Source: Lysinibacillus xylanilyticus
GTDB taxonomy: Bacteria; Bacillota; Bacilli; Bacillales_A; Planococcaceae
Reading direction: 5' to 3'
NCBI RefSeq assembly: GCF_001708185.1
Contig: NZ_MDDN01000004.1
Coordinates: forward strand, 124,001-188,000
Length of the DNA stretch: 64,000 nt
Each line of letters opens with the position of its first letter. The first letter of the stretch is position 1. The position numbers were made by a program, and so were the translations under genes. The notes under the pieces were generated by a model that was not told the DNA's origin, did no database searches, and saw nothing but the letters and a program-made list of their open reading frames with translations. Positions 8,968 through 17,364 of the stretch are shown here, piece after piece.

Positions 8968-9306
8968 GATCATCACCATAACGTGTGGATGATTTCCGTT
9001 CCAACTGGGCGCTTTGTTGCTGTCGCTTCGCTTTCGCGCAGATAAAACATTTGCCGCTGACGCTTCGCTTTCGCGCAGAGCAGAGCTTCCTGGGGGCGTC
9101 CGATGAGTTGCTTCACTCGCGTTGCTCGCTCCAGGGTCTCGGGCCTACACGATGTAGGTCACGAAGGCGTTATCACAGGACGTGATGCTCTTAGCCTTCG
9201 TTCCTCTACCGCTAATCCCCAAGGAGTCGCCCAGTCTCCACTCCAATCAACTAATATACAAAGCATACGTCTTAACAAATGTCATCCACAACTTTTGGCG
9301 ATGAGC
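8968..9306. repeat. MITE-like element, family 1, long copy
   Basis: The left end GATCATCACCATAACGTGTG and the right end, read in reverse as GCTCATCGCCAAAAGTTGTG, are imperfect inverted repeats of about 33 bases. The inside contains the GCGAAAGCGAAGCG module (two units on the minus strand) and a long hairpin around the TCACGTCCTGTGA core. There is no transposase gene. Related copies are at 10857-11014, 33862-34348 and 56872-56993. Small ORFs across it are artefacts. Confidence 0.8.
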
Positions 9307-9526
9307 TATAAATTAGTTAACATAGCAAGTTTTTACATAAATCGAGTATATATTACTACTTTGAAAAATACATTTCAGTTTGTCCAATTTTTCTAAAATA
9401 AAACCAAAGTTAACTCAATAAGCCATATTCCATTAATTGATCCGATTCAAAAAGGTTGTTCTCTTCATTCAAATAATGTGCCTATAGCTAAATACCTCTC
9501 TCTTCAAATATAGTGAAAATAAGAAA

Positions 9527-9560
9527 GAACTGTCAAAAGTACGACGAAGATTGACAGTTC
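9527..9560 (-). terminator. Intrinsic terminator of MFS gene
   Basis: Perfect 10-bp arms GAACTGTCAA / TTGACAGTTC with a 14-base loop lie 30 bases after the stop of the MFS gene. A T-rich tail follows on the minus strand. Apart from this, 9307-9589 shows nothing. Confidence 0.75.
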
Positions 9561-9589
9561 CTAAAAAAGAAATATTAATTTTTACTCAC

Positions 9590-10777
9590 TTAATGCGCAT
9601 GCATGACAACATTCTTTTTCTTTGAATATAGTAAAAAAGATATTGTTAAACTTAAACTAATGACGCCGAAAACTAGCCCCATACCACTTAGACCAATTAA
9701 ATCTAACATCATGCCTGTCGACAATAATACGACTTGAAAGATGACGGAATCGATCATATTTCGGAATGAGAAAAATCGTCCGTGAAAATCTTTTGGTACT
9801 TGCTTTTGAAAAATCACCATTGTCGTTGGGAAAAAACAGCCTACTGAAAAACCAAAAATGCCAAATGTCATGAGCGCAAAGAATTTAATATCCGATAATA
9901 ATAGCATTAGCTCCATCGAACCAATGATAAATGCTAATGAAAAGAGCAGTGTTCCTATTTTCACCCGTTCAGTAATCAATTTTAAACCTGCTGCACCTAG
10001 CATAAAACCGATACCTTCAACCGTATACAATAATCCTGATATCGTCGTTGACTGATGGATTTCAGAAATTTTCATAATAACTAAATTAAAGGACCCTAAA
10101 AATAATGTTGGAATTAACATTAGAACAAGTGTCATCAATACAACAGGGTGCTCCTTCACCATTGGTAATACCTCTTTAAAACTACCCTTTTCCTTATTTG
10201 TTTTCGACTCATTAGCCGTTTCCTCTAATTGTAGGAAGCTCGTAATAACAAACATCATCATATAGACGATCAATGAAATGATGTACAACCATTTAAGCTC
10301 AAAGAAACTTAACATAAATCCTGCCGCAGCAGTTCCAATAATTCTAGATATCGTTCGAGCATTCATTTGCCAAGCATTTAATGTAATTAAATCCTTATCC
10401 TTGACAATCATTGGAATGATAGATTGTAGCGCCGGCATATAAAAGGCAGCTGCTATTTGCAATGTTATTAAAAAAAGAATCATCCAAATAACCGAATTTG
10501 TATAAAGTGCCATAAACATAAATAACACACTTATAATTCGTCCTATACTTGCCTGCTGCACCACTGTTTTTTTCTTCGACTGGTCAATAATACGACCCGC
10601 CAACGGACCTACGACTAAACCTGCTAGTATACCGCAAGCAATAATTAATGATTTGTGAAAGTCAGAGGGAACAACCTCTTGCATAAAAGCTAGATTCCCT
10701 ATAATCCCAGCCCACAAGCCAAGACCTACGACAAATTCACCTAATAAAATTATCCATACATTCCGATTATGCCACAT
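9590..10777 (-). CDS. MFS transporter (MFS_3/YfiS-like exporter)
   Basis: About 395 residues with 12 predicted helices. The loop 2-3 motif GRIIDQSKKKTVV lies at about residues 61-73, and a long central loop rich in E, N and K (LQLEETANESKTNKEKGSFK) separates the two halves. I prefer the second ATG at 10777, because AAGGAG is immediately next to the first ATG (10783) but about 6 bases before the second. It appears monocistronic, lying between two repeat elements. It probably exports a small hydrophobic compound, as related proteins do. No substrate is assignable. Confidence 0.82.
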   Translation of the reverse strand: MWHNRNVWIILLGEFVVGLGLWAGIIGNLAFMQEVVPSDFHKSLIIACGILAGLVVGPLAGRIIDQSKKKTVVQQASIGRIISVLFMFMALYTNSVIWMILFLITLQIAAAFYMPALQSIIPMIVKDKDLITLNAWQMNARTISRIIGTAAAGFMLSFFELKWLYIISLIVYMMMFVITSFLQLEETANESKTNKEKGSFKEVLPMVKEHPVVLMTLVLMLIPTLFLGSFNLVIMKISEIHQSTTISGLLYTVEGIGFMLGAAGLKLITERVKIGTLLFSLAFIIGSMELMLLLSDIKFFALMTFGIFGFSVGCFFPTTMVIFQKQVPKDFHGRFFSFRNMIDSVIFQVVLLSTGMMLDLIGLSGMGLVFGVISLSLTISFLLYSKKKNVVMHAH

Positions 10778-10856
10778 GCGCATCTCCTTGTTGATTCACT
10801 TTCAATTAATTACTTCAATAGTAACAAAATTACAAATATTCGTACATATAAATCTG

Positions 10857-11014
10857 GCTCATCACCATAACGTGTGGTTGGTTTCCGTTCCGACTGTGCG
10901 CTTCATGATGAATTCCATCAACACTTGTAGTCGTTACAAAAGTCCAGTCTTCACTCCAATCAACTTACAAAACATACGTCTTAACAAATGCCATCCACAA
11001 CTTTCGGTGATGAC
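10857..11014. repeat. MITE-like element, family 1, short copy
   Basis: It starts GCTCATCACCATAACGTGTG and ends, reversed, GGTCATCACCGAAAGTTGTG, with the internal CACTCCAATCAACTTA and CATACGTCTTAACAAATG blocks of the long copies. The central GCGAAAGCG module is missing. Confidence 0.75.
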
Positions 11015-11234
11015 CCTCAAAAATTACAAACTTTGAAATTTTTGTGTTCCTATAAAATATTTTCTACTTACATGCATATGTATTTTGTTACTAATTCTTG
11101 CTCATCCACCATTTTTATAAAACATCTAACCATCCGGTTGTCTCCCCTTTTCCATTTACTCTCAAAAGTATACTGTTTTTACAGAAAATAAGTATCATGC
11201 AAAAGTTTGAAATAGACACAATAAAATAACAAAA

Positions 11235-11268
11235 AAGCATTGTTTGAATACATGATCAAACGATGCTT
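11235..11268 (-). terminator. Intrinsic terminator after degraded membrane-protein gene
   Basis: AAGCATTGTTTGA pairs with TCAAACGATGCTT with one mismatch, and TTTTTT follows on the minus strand. Between 11015 and this hairpin no gene was seen. Confidence 0.8.
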
Positions 11269-11282
11269 CCACATAATAGAAC

Positions 11283-11609
11283 TTCTAATTTACGAACGAG
11301 CGATTTTCTACGGTACTCGAAGATTGTTGACTTACTAATGTAACGACGAAAAAAACTCCCACAGTTGTTGCCTTGATCCCTGCAATGGACGTATCCCCAA
11401 GCTTCGCTAAATAATATCACAGTAGTAAAGGAAATTGTTGTCATAAAACCATCATATAGAAAAACAACTGGAATGCCAATGGAGGCAGCATAGACTGGGT
11501 TAAAGGTCATTAACTTCATTTCTTTAAAGTATAATAGCAGGAACGTAATATTTATTATCAGGACAAGGAGTAACATCCATACAGCCTTTGGCATTGTAAT
11601 CGAAAGCAA
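11283..11609 (-). pseudogene. Small membrane protein, frameshifted near 11410
   Basis: From a TTG at 11609 the minus strand encodes three hydrophobic segments (AVWMLLLVLIINITFLLLYF, PVYAASIGIPVVFLYDGF, FTTVILF). Around 11405-11420 the sensible frame changes to KLGDTSIAGIKATTVGVFFV, VTLVSQQSSSTVENRSFVN and a stop at 11283. In the original frame the tail is basic and unlike a membrane protein. It probably formed a two-gene unit with the 51-residue protein just upstream. The family is not recognised. A sequencing error at the shift is possible. Confidence 0.55.
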
Positions 11610-11630
11610 TGACCTTCTATCCCTCTTAAT

Positions 11631-11786
11631 TTATAATAATTTCCTTATAAGCTGGCGCCAGCTTATCCAGAAAACAATTACCATCATTCCCGCTCCGACA
11701 GACTCTGTTAGTTTCCATAAAAGTGTAAGAATTATCAAAATACTCAACGGAAGAATTGTTAGCTTCACATCATCTAACTCTTTCAT
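11631..11786 (-). CDS. Small membrane protein (51 aa), unknown function
   Basis: An ATG at 11786 opens a 51-residue frame, MKELDDVKLTILPLSILIIL and onward, with two hydrophobic helices separated by LWKLTESVGAG and a basic end (WRQLIRKLL). The stop lies about 20 bases before the next membrane-protein frame (11609) on the same strand. This suggests a small operon of two tiny integral membrane proteins. The ribosome binding site (AGAAGAGTGAG) is only moderate. I cannot name a family. Confidence 0.5.
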   Translation of the reverse strand: MKELDDVKLTILPLSILIILTLLWKLTESVGAGMMVIVFWISWRQLIRKLL

Positions 11787-11918
11787 TCACTCACTCTTCT
11801 TTCTCGGACGATATTTTGTTTCCTTTAGGAAAGATATATGCTTAATGTAAAAAAAATTCAACCATTTTATGAAATTTTCTTTTAAAAATTTTTTCTTATT
11901 ACTTTTGCCTAGCACAAA

Positions 11919-11954
11919 AAACACCAACATTTTTCGTAAAAAATACTGGTGTTT
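11919..11954. terminator. Bidirectional hairpin
   Basis: AAACACCA and TGGTGTTT pair across a 20-base A/T-rich loop, with A-rich sequence before and T-rich after. It stands alone in a gene-free stretch (11787-12270). Confidence 0.5.
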
Positions 11955-12274
11955 AGTCATTTGTTTGTATCAATACACTCTTTTTAATTACTCGATTCAT
12001 CAGCATAAAACACGACACAAAAACGAATAGCTTGTGTCAAACCCTCATGGATTTTTCTACTTTTATAACAGTTCCACTTCACTAATTCCTTCTACAACTT
12101 CATATTTCATCCGTCATATTAGTTGGTATTCTCCTGATACAAATACCTTAGTCACAATCTATTTCGTTTAGTAGTTTAATGCTTGGCAGTTTGTTTTCGA
12201 TTTGTGCTGTTTAATTATTTACTTCTTCATAACAGTCGGGTTCTATGTGTTGTTTTTTAAATATCCAGAAACAT

Positions 12275-12433
12275 AAAAAAAAGACGACTCCATCCTATCT
12301 TAGAATGAATCGTCTGAGATTTTCACGTTCCCAAAAAATAAGGGGGGTTTTAGGAGCGTAATCATGAACTAGCAATACTTCTGGAGAAAAGTAGCTAAAG
12401 TTCATCCTCTCTACACTGTTTTGTAAATGAGGA
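12275..12433 (-). ncRNA. Candidate Fur-regulated small RNA
   Basis: On the minus strand a promoter at 12440-12467 lies over a Fur box, and an intrinsic terminator (12282-12315 plus eight Ts) follows about 150 bases later. The predicted transcript is therefore about 160 nt. It contains an unpaired C-rich stretch (AAAACCCCCCTTATTTTT), which could pair with AGGAGG-type ribosome binding sites, as the C-rich tracts of Bacillus FsrA do. A 36-codon frame from 12405 exists, but its AGAGG touches the ATG and it runs into the terminator, so I favour a non-coding role. The call rests on promoter, box and terminator geometry only. Confidence 0.5.
12282..12315 (-). terminator. Intrinsic terminator of the Fur-controlled transcript
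   Basis: AGACGA...TCGTCT with partial inner pairing forms the stem. Eight Ts follow on the minus strand (12275-12282). Confidence 0.8.
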
Positions 12434-12439
12434 ATAATC

Positions 12440-12467
12440 TTTATATGAAAATGATAACCATTATCAA
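12440..12467 (-). promoter_or_regulatory. SigA-type promoter overlapped by a Fur box
   Basis: On the minus strand TTGATA (12467-12462) and TATAAA (12445-12440) are separated by 16 bases. TGATAACCATTATCA (12452-12466, plus strand) overlaps the -35 and spacer. It is a 7-1-7 inverted repeat with one mismatch and fits the Bacillus Fur consensus closely. Binding there would block the promoter when iron is sufficient. Confidence 0.65.
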
Positions 12468-12804
12468 TTGAAACGTCAACAATAATCTAATAAATTTTTC
12501 TATCTTCATGCAGTAGAAGATTCTCTCTCTATAAGTGTTGAGATGAATACCAGTATAATCTTTTTTCAACGGGCACCCAAACATGCACTTAAATAATAAA
12601 TGGTCAGGATTTTTCAGCACTTCCGAAAAATATCAATTTACTTTTGACTAATCTAAAAATACAGATTTTCAATTTTCCTGCTTTCTTAAAAGAATCGTCT
12701 CCTTTAATAGTTTCCTCCCTCGTCCTTTACTAGAAAAATTTGCAGTTTTTATCCGTATACTGCAAACTATTAACATACCTAGCTAGAAAGGATGTCTGAA
12801 ACTA

Positions 12805-13830
12805 ATGAAAAAATTAGTATGCGCTTTAATGCTTTTTATACTTGTTGTGACAAGTGGTTACACAGTACAAGCTGCTGGCTTTAAAGATGTACCAGAAGAT
12901 CATTATGCATATGAAGCCATTATGTGGGCCGAGGAATATGAAATCGTTAACGGCTATGCAGATGGTACATTTAAACCTAATGCAACAATTACAGAGCAAC
13001 AATTTGCGAAACTACTTGCCAATTTTTATGAGCTTGAATCGCCGAATGATGAATTAAAAAAACAGACCCCTGCTGCAAACTGGTCTGATGAATATTACAA
13101 TCGTCTTGCAAGCTATGGTGTGCCATTAAATGGATATTTCGATAACCATATTCGAGCAGCTACTGTAAAGCGTGGAGTTGTGGCACAGGCAATATCACAT
13201 TTAACGAATGGTAAAAGTGGATTAGATCAATCGATTCAATTTTTACTCGATTACTACATTTCTACTGGTCAAAATCCTCAGTATGAAAATCGTAATTTGC
13301 AGAAGTTTTTCGGCGTTACAAACAATATGACACGTGCTCAAGTCGTTACAATGCTCCATCGTATGGATGAAAGAAATTTTTATGCCATTTCAGAGGACGC
13401 GCAAGCCATTCATGAAAATGCTACCAATGCTTCTTTAAATACACGAGCAAAAAATGGCCAAAATCAGCTAGATAAAACAATGCAGCTCACAACACCATCA
13501 AAAAGTGCTTGGGAAGGTACCTATTCGTATTACTATAAATGGGGTAAAGGTGCGACTGATTTCAATCGCCGTGATGCCATCATCTCCAATGCAACAAGTA
13601 ATAGCTTTAATATTTTCATTACTGCCAATGATGGAACAGCGGCCGGGAGTGTCGATGGGACAGCAACGATTACTTCTAGCACGAAGGCCGTGATGAACAA
13701 ATCCTCAAACGGCAATCGCTGTGTACTAGAATTTGAGCGCCTTCATAATGCACTTAAAATTACCGAGGTTGATTGTAGTGCAGAGCATGATGAAGGAACC
13801 AATTTTTCTGGGACTTTGAAGAAGCAATAG
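12805..13830 (+). CDS. Secreted SLH-domain protein
   Basis: This 341-residue protein has a signal peptide (KKLVCALMLFILVVTSGYTV, cleavage after QAA near residue 24). An S-layer homology repeat follows (FKDVPEDHYAYEAIMWAEEY, IVNGYADGTFKPNATITEQQ), then a more divergent second repeat ending in NNMTRAQVVTMLHRM. SLH repeats bind pyruvylated secondary cell-wall polymer, so the protein should sit on the cell surface. The C-terminal 120 residues (WEGTYSYYYKWGKGATDFNR onward) contain two cysteines and form a domain I do not recognise. Inverted TTTGCAG/CTGCAAA lies just upstream (about 12738-12766) in the promoter region. It is monocistronic. Confidence 0.85.
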   Translation: MKKLVCALMLFILVVTSGYTVQAAGFKDVPEDHYAYEAIMWAEEYEIVNGYADGTFKPNATITEQQFAKLLANFYELESPNDELKKQTPAANWSDEYYNRLASYGVPLNGYFDNHIRAATVKRGVVAQAISHLTNGKSGLDQSIQFLLDYYISTGQNPQYENRNLQKFFGVTNNMTRAQVVTMLHRMDERNFYAISEDAQAIHENATNASLNTRAKNGQNQLDKTMQLTTPSKSAWEGTYSYYYKWGKGATDFNRRDAIISNATSNSFNIFITANDGTAAGSVDGTATITSSTKAVMNKSSNGNRCVLEFERLHNALKITEVDCSAEHDEGTNFSGTLKKQ

Positions 13831-13932
13831 GTTGTATGTCCGACTCGTAATCTCTTAACTTATTATGAATATCACAATGTTGAATTACTACACCGTTGAG
13901 GTACTTTTATAAGTCAAAATTGTGCAGATCAA

Positions 13933-13975
13933 CTAAAAAGTGCGAAATGAATTATAGTATTCATTCGCACTTTTT
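13933..13975. terminator. Bidirectional terminator between SLH gene and 84-aa ORF
   Basis: AAAGTGCGAAATGAAT pairs with ATTCATTCGCACTTT (one bulge), with Ts on both outer sides. It ends the SLH transcript on the plus strand and overlaps the last codons of the minus-strand ORF. Confidence 0.75.
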
Positions 13976-14215
13976 TAATAACTCAACTAGCACTTTTATC
14001 ACTGATGCAATCTTTATAAAAACAAGCGTGTTGATTAGGAAAGTCAGGCTTATTATTGAGCGATAAAAGAATTTTTTTGTTGCTATTTTGCTAATATCTT
14101 CCCATTTTAATTGACTGTAGCCTGTGGCGGTAATAAATTCAGTGAAATGTGGTTTCTCTTTTATAAACAGTACAACCCTTATTTTAAATCGACTTTTAGA
14201 GTGTTGTCGATTCAA
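13961..14215 (-). CDS. Hypothetical 84-aa protein with one membrane segment
   Basis: A TTG at 14215 with AAGGTG about 8 bases upstream opens a frame with a basic N-terminus (NRQHSKSRFKIRVVLFIKEK), a middle part TEFITATGYSQLKWEDISKI and a C-terminal hydrophobic helix (SIISLTFLINTLVFIKIASV). The stop lies inside a terminator hairpin. It lies 42 bases past the LysR stop on the same strand. Nothing identifies a family, and it may be the remains of a longer gene. Confidence 0.35.
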   Translation of the reverse strand: MNRQHSKSRFKIRVVLFIKEKPHFTEFITATGYSQLKWEDISKIATKKFFYRSIISLTFLINTLVFIKIASVIKVLVELLKKCE

Positions 14216-14257
14216 TGGCCAGCACCTTTTTGCTAATCAGTCGCTAGTTGGGGGCTC

Positions 14258-15148
14258 TTAAAACTTCTTATAACTATTAATGGCAATCTCAATAAAATCC
14301 GAGAGGTACGGAGATATATGTTTATTCTTATGCCAAGCAATATCCGTAAAAATATCTGCTAAATTCATGGATGTCGTCAATTCTTCTAAACGATGGTTTT
14401 CTAACTCCTTTTCCACCACCATTTTCGGTAAGAATGAGATGCCTAAGCCAGCCATCACACATTGCTTAATGGCTTCAATACTAGCAAATTCAATCATTTG
14501 GTATGGTAGTGCACCTTCCTGCTGTAACTGTATTTCCAATTGATTACGGTAGGAACAACCACATTCGGTCAAGAGCAGCGTTTCATTTATTAATTGTTGT
14601 GAAGAAAATACACCCTTCGCAAAGTGATCATCGGTAGGTGCTGTGACAAATACTAATTGCTCTTGTAAAAGTCGTTCCCTATGTAACATAGGCGTCTCTC
14701 TATAAATATCTGTAATAAACGCTACATCGAGATTGCCTGACTGTAATAAATCTTTGGCAATTTCGGTTGTGTGTACGGGCTTAAAAATAATTTTTACTTG
14801 GGGATGAGATTTTTGAAATTGTTGTAAAATACTTGGAAGACGATATACACACTGACTTTCCTGTGCACCTATTTTTAACACCGCTTGTTCCTGCTCGTTT
14901 AACATTGCTTTTTTCATTTCCATATCTAAGTCGAGCATTTTTTGGGCATACTGTTGTAATCGCTTGCCCTCTTCTGTCAAAGTAATACGTTTTCCTAGCC
15001 TCTCAAAAAGAACAACTCCAAGCTCCTCTTCAAGTGATTTAATTTGTGCGGTAATAGTCGACTGTGCATAATCCAGTAGCTGTGCTGTCTGCGTAAAGCT
15101 TAACGTTTCTGATGCTGTTAAAAACGTTTGTAGCTGTTTAATATCCAT
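14258..15148 (-). CDS. LysR-family transcriptional regulator
   Basis: About 296 residues from the ATG at 15148, where GAGGTGAAAGAG precedes MDIKQLQTFLTASETLSFTQ. The ORF start at 15214 has no ribosome binding site. The N-terminal winged helix-turn-helix (residues 1-65, TAQLLDYAQSTITAQIKSLE) is followed by a LysR substrate-binding domain (AVLKIGAQESQCVYRLPSIL onward). It is divergently transcribed from the flavin reductase gene at 15262, the classical LysR arrangement, so it probably controls that gene and itself. The effector is unknown. Confidence 0.9.
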   Translation of the reverse strand: MDIKQLQTFLTASETLSFTQTAQLLDYAQSTITAQIKSLEEELGVVLFERLGKRITLTEEGKRLQQYAQKMLDLDMEMKKAMLNEQEQAVLKIGAQESQCVYRLPSILQQFQKSHPQVKIIFKPVHTTEIAKDLLQSGNLDVAFITDIYRETPMLHRERLLQEQLVFVTAPTDDHFAKGVFSSQQLINETLLLTECGCSYRNQLEIQLQQEGALPYQMIEFASIEAIKQCVMAGLGISFLPKMVVEKELENHRLEELTTSMNLADIFTDIAWHKNKHISPYLSDFIEIAINSYKKF

Positions 15149-15204
15149 CTCTTTCACCTCTAAATCGCCTTTTTCGATATATTCCATCGAAACATTCATC
15201 TTTA

Positions 15205-15238
15205 TCGATAACAAACATAAGTTTACACTAGTTATAAC
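15205..15238. promoter_or_regulatory. Divergent promoter region with candidate LysR site
   Basis: GATAAC and GTTATAAC form an interrupted inverted repeat in the 113-base gap between the LysR and reductase start codons. TATAAC at 15233-15238 could be the -10 of the reductase gene. This is inferred from position and symmetry. Confidence 0.35.
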
Positions 15239-15261
15239 CTGAAAAACAGAGGAGGATTCAA

Positions 15262-15819
15262 ATGAACATTACCGCTTTTATTGGAAGCTCTAGAGCCGAT
15301 AGTAATAGTGAGCAACTAGCTGACTATGTATTAGAGGGTATAAGACATGAAAAAATAGACCTTAAAAATTTAACGATTGAGCCTATTCACGATTTGCGCC
15401 ATGATGATAATGGCTTTCAGTTTGTAGATGATGATTATGATCAAATTATTCAAGCATTTTTAACAAGTGATCTCGTTATTTTTGCAACACCGATTTATTG
15501 GTACAGCATGTCAGGAATTATGAAAAACATGGTGGATCGACTGAGTCATGCTATTCGTGATGAGCGCTTTCCACAACTAAAAGAAAAACTACAAAATACT
15601 GAGGCAATCGTTCTTGCTGTCGGAGGTGATGACCCATATATAAAGGGTCTACCAATGATTCAACAATTCCAATATATCTTTGATTTCTTAAAGATGCAGT
15701 TTTCCTCATATATTATTGGAGAAGCAAACATACCTGGTGAGATTCATCATGATGAACAGGCACTAGCACAGGCAGCCATATTAAATAATCAGTTAAAAGC
15801 ACGTATAAATGTTCAATAA
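15262..15819 (+). CDS. NADPH-dependent FMN reductase/flavodoxin-fold oxidoreductase
   Basis: The 185-residue protein has a flavodoxin-like fold. FIGSSRADSNSEQLADYVLE (residues 6-25) binds the FMN phosphate, and VIFATPIYWYSMSGIMKNMV with DRLSH is the second flavin loop typical of NAD(P)H:quinone or FMN reductases of the YwqN/NAD(P)H-dehydrogenase group. AGGAGG lies 7 bases before the ATG. The divergent LysR gene suggests induction by a small redox-active or electrophilic molecule. The physiological substrate is not determined by sequence. Confidence 0.88.
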   Translation: MNITAFIGSSRADSNSEQLADYVLEGIRHEKIDLKNLTIEPIHDLRHDDNGFQFVDDDYDQIIQAFLTSDLVIFATPIYWYSMSGIMKNMVDRLSHAIRDERFPQLKEKLQNTEAIVLAVGGDDPYIKGLPMIQQFQYIFDFLKMQFSSYIIGEANIPGEIHHDEQALAQAAILNNQLKARINVQ

Positions 15820-15820
15820 G

Positions 15821-15858
15821 AAAACGACCTGAAAGCGGTTATGCTTTTAGGTCGTTTT
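15821..15858 (+). terminator. Intrinsic terminator of the reductase gene
   Basis: AAAACGACCT / AGGTCGTTTT arms, then TTTTTC. Confidence 0.85.
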
Positions 15859-15972
15859 TCAAATGTTCGATTTTTCCATGTGACGTCAAAATATTTTGTA
15901 GTAAAGATTTATCGTTAAATGAAGAAGCCCATTGTATAATTTCCATTATCACCCCGAAAAAACGACCACATC

Positions 15973-16395
15973 TTAATAGTCGTTTGTAAATTCAAGCTCT
16001 TTAGGTGGCTCCCCTTTTTTATTCATCAGGCGCATACGAATCGGCTCGATTTTTAAAGTAATCATTTCATCTTGATTACCAACGAAAATACTTGTAAAAA
16101 ACTCAGCTAACTTATTTTTTAGTCCTTCCTCATGAATTTCTGTTAGCTTTCCTTCAATTTCAACATACGAATCACCAAATCCTCCATTTTCGTACCCAAA
16201 TAAAATATGTGTATATGGATTATTGTGAAGCTCTTCCATTTTTTCTGAATGTTTATTCGTTACTGTATATAACACAAAATTTTCATTTTCGAACGTCATA
16301 TAGCGTGAAAAGGGTTTACCATTTCTCACAGTTGCCATCGTTCCTATTTTTTCTCGATTTAAAACTTCTAATATTTCGTCACGTACAGAGCTCAT
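15973..16395 (-). CDS. Pyridoxamine 5'-phosphate oxidase-family protein (general stress protein 26-like)
   Basis: The 140-residue split-barrel protein has EILEVLNREKIGTMATVRNG, KPFSRYMTFENENFVLYTVT and NNPYTHILFGYENGGFGDSY, as in the small FMN-binding stress proteins of Bacilli. GGATGGGATC precedes the ATG at 16395 at reasonable spacing. These proteins bind flavin but usually have no defined reaction. It appears monocistronic. Confidence 0.82.
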   Translation of the reverse strand: MSSVRDEILEVLNREKIGTMATVRNGKPFSRYMTFENENFVLYTVTNKHSEKMEELHNNPYTHILFGYENGGFGDSYVEIEGKLTEIHEEGLKNKLAEFFTSIFVGNQDEMITLKIEPIRMRLMNKKGEPPKELEFTNDY

Positions 16396-16555
16396 GTGAT
16401 CCCATCCTTTCTTATCCCCTTATATTTTGTCCTTATTTAGTTAAGTTAACCGTAAAATTTTTAGAAAAATACGAAATATCAATCTTCGGAGTTATTCTCA
16501 ATCTATTGTTATAATATCTTTTTGGACACAAGAATTTTCAGAATGAGGGTATTTA

Positions 16556-17185
16556 ATGATGAAGCAAGCTTTTTTCACACGCTGTCTGTTCTTTCTTACA
16601 GGCATTTTGGTTTTATCTCTTGGTATAACGTTAACGATTAAAGGGCAAATTTTTGGTGTTGGTTCGTGGGACGTTTTACATATTGGACTAACGAAAACGT
16701 TCGGGTTAACAATTGGTACTTGGTCAATTATAATTGGACTAGCTATTCTAGCAATTGATATGATCGTAACGAAGAAGTTTCCACTGCCAGGCACATTTAT
16801 AGATATGTTTTTAGCAGGTATTTTTATTGATATTTTTAACTATTGGCTTCCTGATATAAATGGCTTTTGGATGCAACTGCTTGCTTATATATGTGGCTTA
16901 GTATTACTTGGTTGGGGCTGTGGTATGTATATGGTGGCGAATTTAGGTATTGGTCCTCGTGATTCATTAATGCTTCTTATGGTTCATAAGCTTGGCTGGA
17001 GTGTCACGCGCGCTCGTACAACGATGGAAGTTACAGTAGCTATACTTGGTTTTTTACTTGGCGGACCTATTGGGGTTGGAACGGCTCTAATGGCCTTTGG
17101 GCTTGGACCAATTGTACAATTGGCTTTAACATACAACGAGAAATTATTTACAAAATGGACAGGCGTGAAGAGCGCTGTTATATAA
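16556..17185 (+). CDS. YczE/YitT-type integral membrane protein
   Basis: The 209-residue protein with five to six helices shows the repeats LGITLTIKGQIFGVGSWDVL and GMYMVANLGIGPRDSLMLLM, the internal duplication that defines the YczE/YyaS group. B. subtilis yczE lies next to the surfactin genes and affects production, but a general biochemical role is unknown. TGAGGGT lies just before two adjacent ATGs, and either could be used. Two terminators follow before the PadR gene. Confidence 0.82.
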   Translation: MMKQAFFTRCLFFLTGILVLSLGITLTIKGQIFGVGSWDVLHIGLTKTFGLTIGTWSIIIGLAILAIDMIVTKKFPLPGTFIDMFLAGIFIDIFNYWLPDINGFWMQLLAYICGLVLLGWGCGMYMVANLGIGPRDSLMLLMVHKLGWSVTRARTTMEVTVAILGFLLGGPIGVGTALMAFGLGPIVQLALTYNEKLFTKWTGVKSAVI

Positions 17186-17202
17186 AGTGAAAGTTTATTC
17201 CG

Positions 17203-17221
17203 TGGGGTGTTCTTCACCCCA
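17203..17221 (+). terminator. Terminator after YczE-like gene
   Basis: TGGGGTG / CACCCCA with a 5-base loop followed by TTTTTA, 17 bases after the stop. Confidence 0.75.
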
Positions 17222-17256
17222 TTTTTATGGGCAATTCATGCGGGATTAACTTTAAG

Positions 17257-17288
17257 GACAATGCATTTTAAGATGCATTGTCTTTTTT
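17257..17288 (+). terminator. Second terminator before PadR gene
   Basis: Perfect GACAATGCAT / ATGCATTGTC stem followed by seven Ts. It isolates the PadR promoter from upstream reading. Confidence 0.85.
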
Positions 17289-17290
17289 TG

Positions 17291-17341
17291 TATACAGTTG
17301 CATTATACAGTTGGACTATATATAATCAAACTATACAGTTG
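17291..17341 (+). promoter_or_regulatory. PadR gene promoter with three TATACAGTTG repeats
   Basis: TTGCAT (17298-17303), 17 bases, TATAAT (17321-17326) is a near-consensus SigA promoter. TATACAGTTG occurs at 17291, 17304 and 17332, covering the -35, the spacer and the start region. These are the obvious operator candidates for the PadR protein encoded directly downstream. Confidence 0.7.
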
Positions 17342-17364
17342 AACTGAATAAGAGGTGTGACATA

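Noticed and set aside
12292-12405. 36-codon ORF in the Fur-controlled transcript
   Set aside because: AGAGG directly touches the ATG, the frame runs into the terminator stem, and the product resembles nothing known. The transcript is kept as a non-coding candidate.
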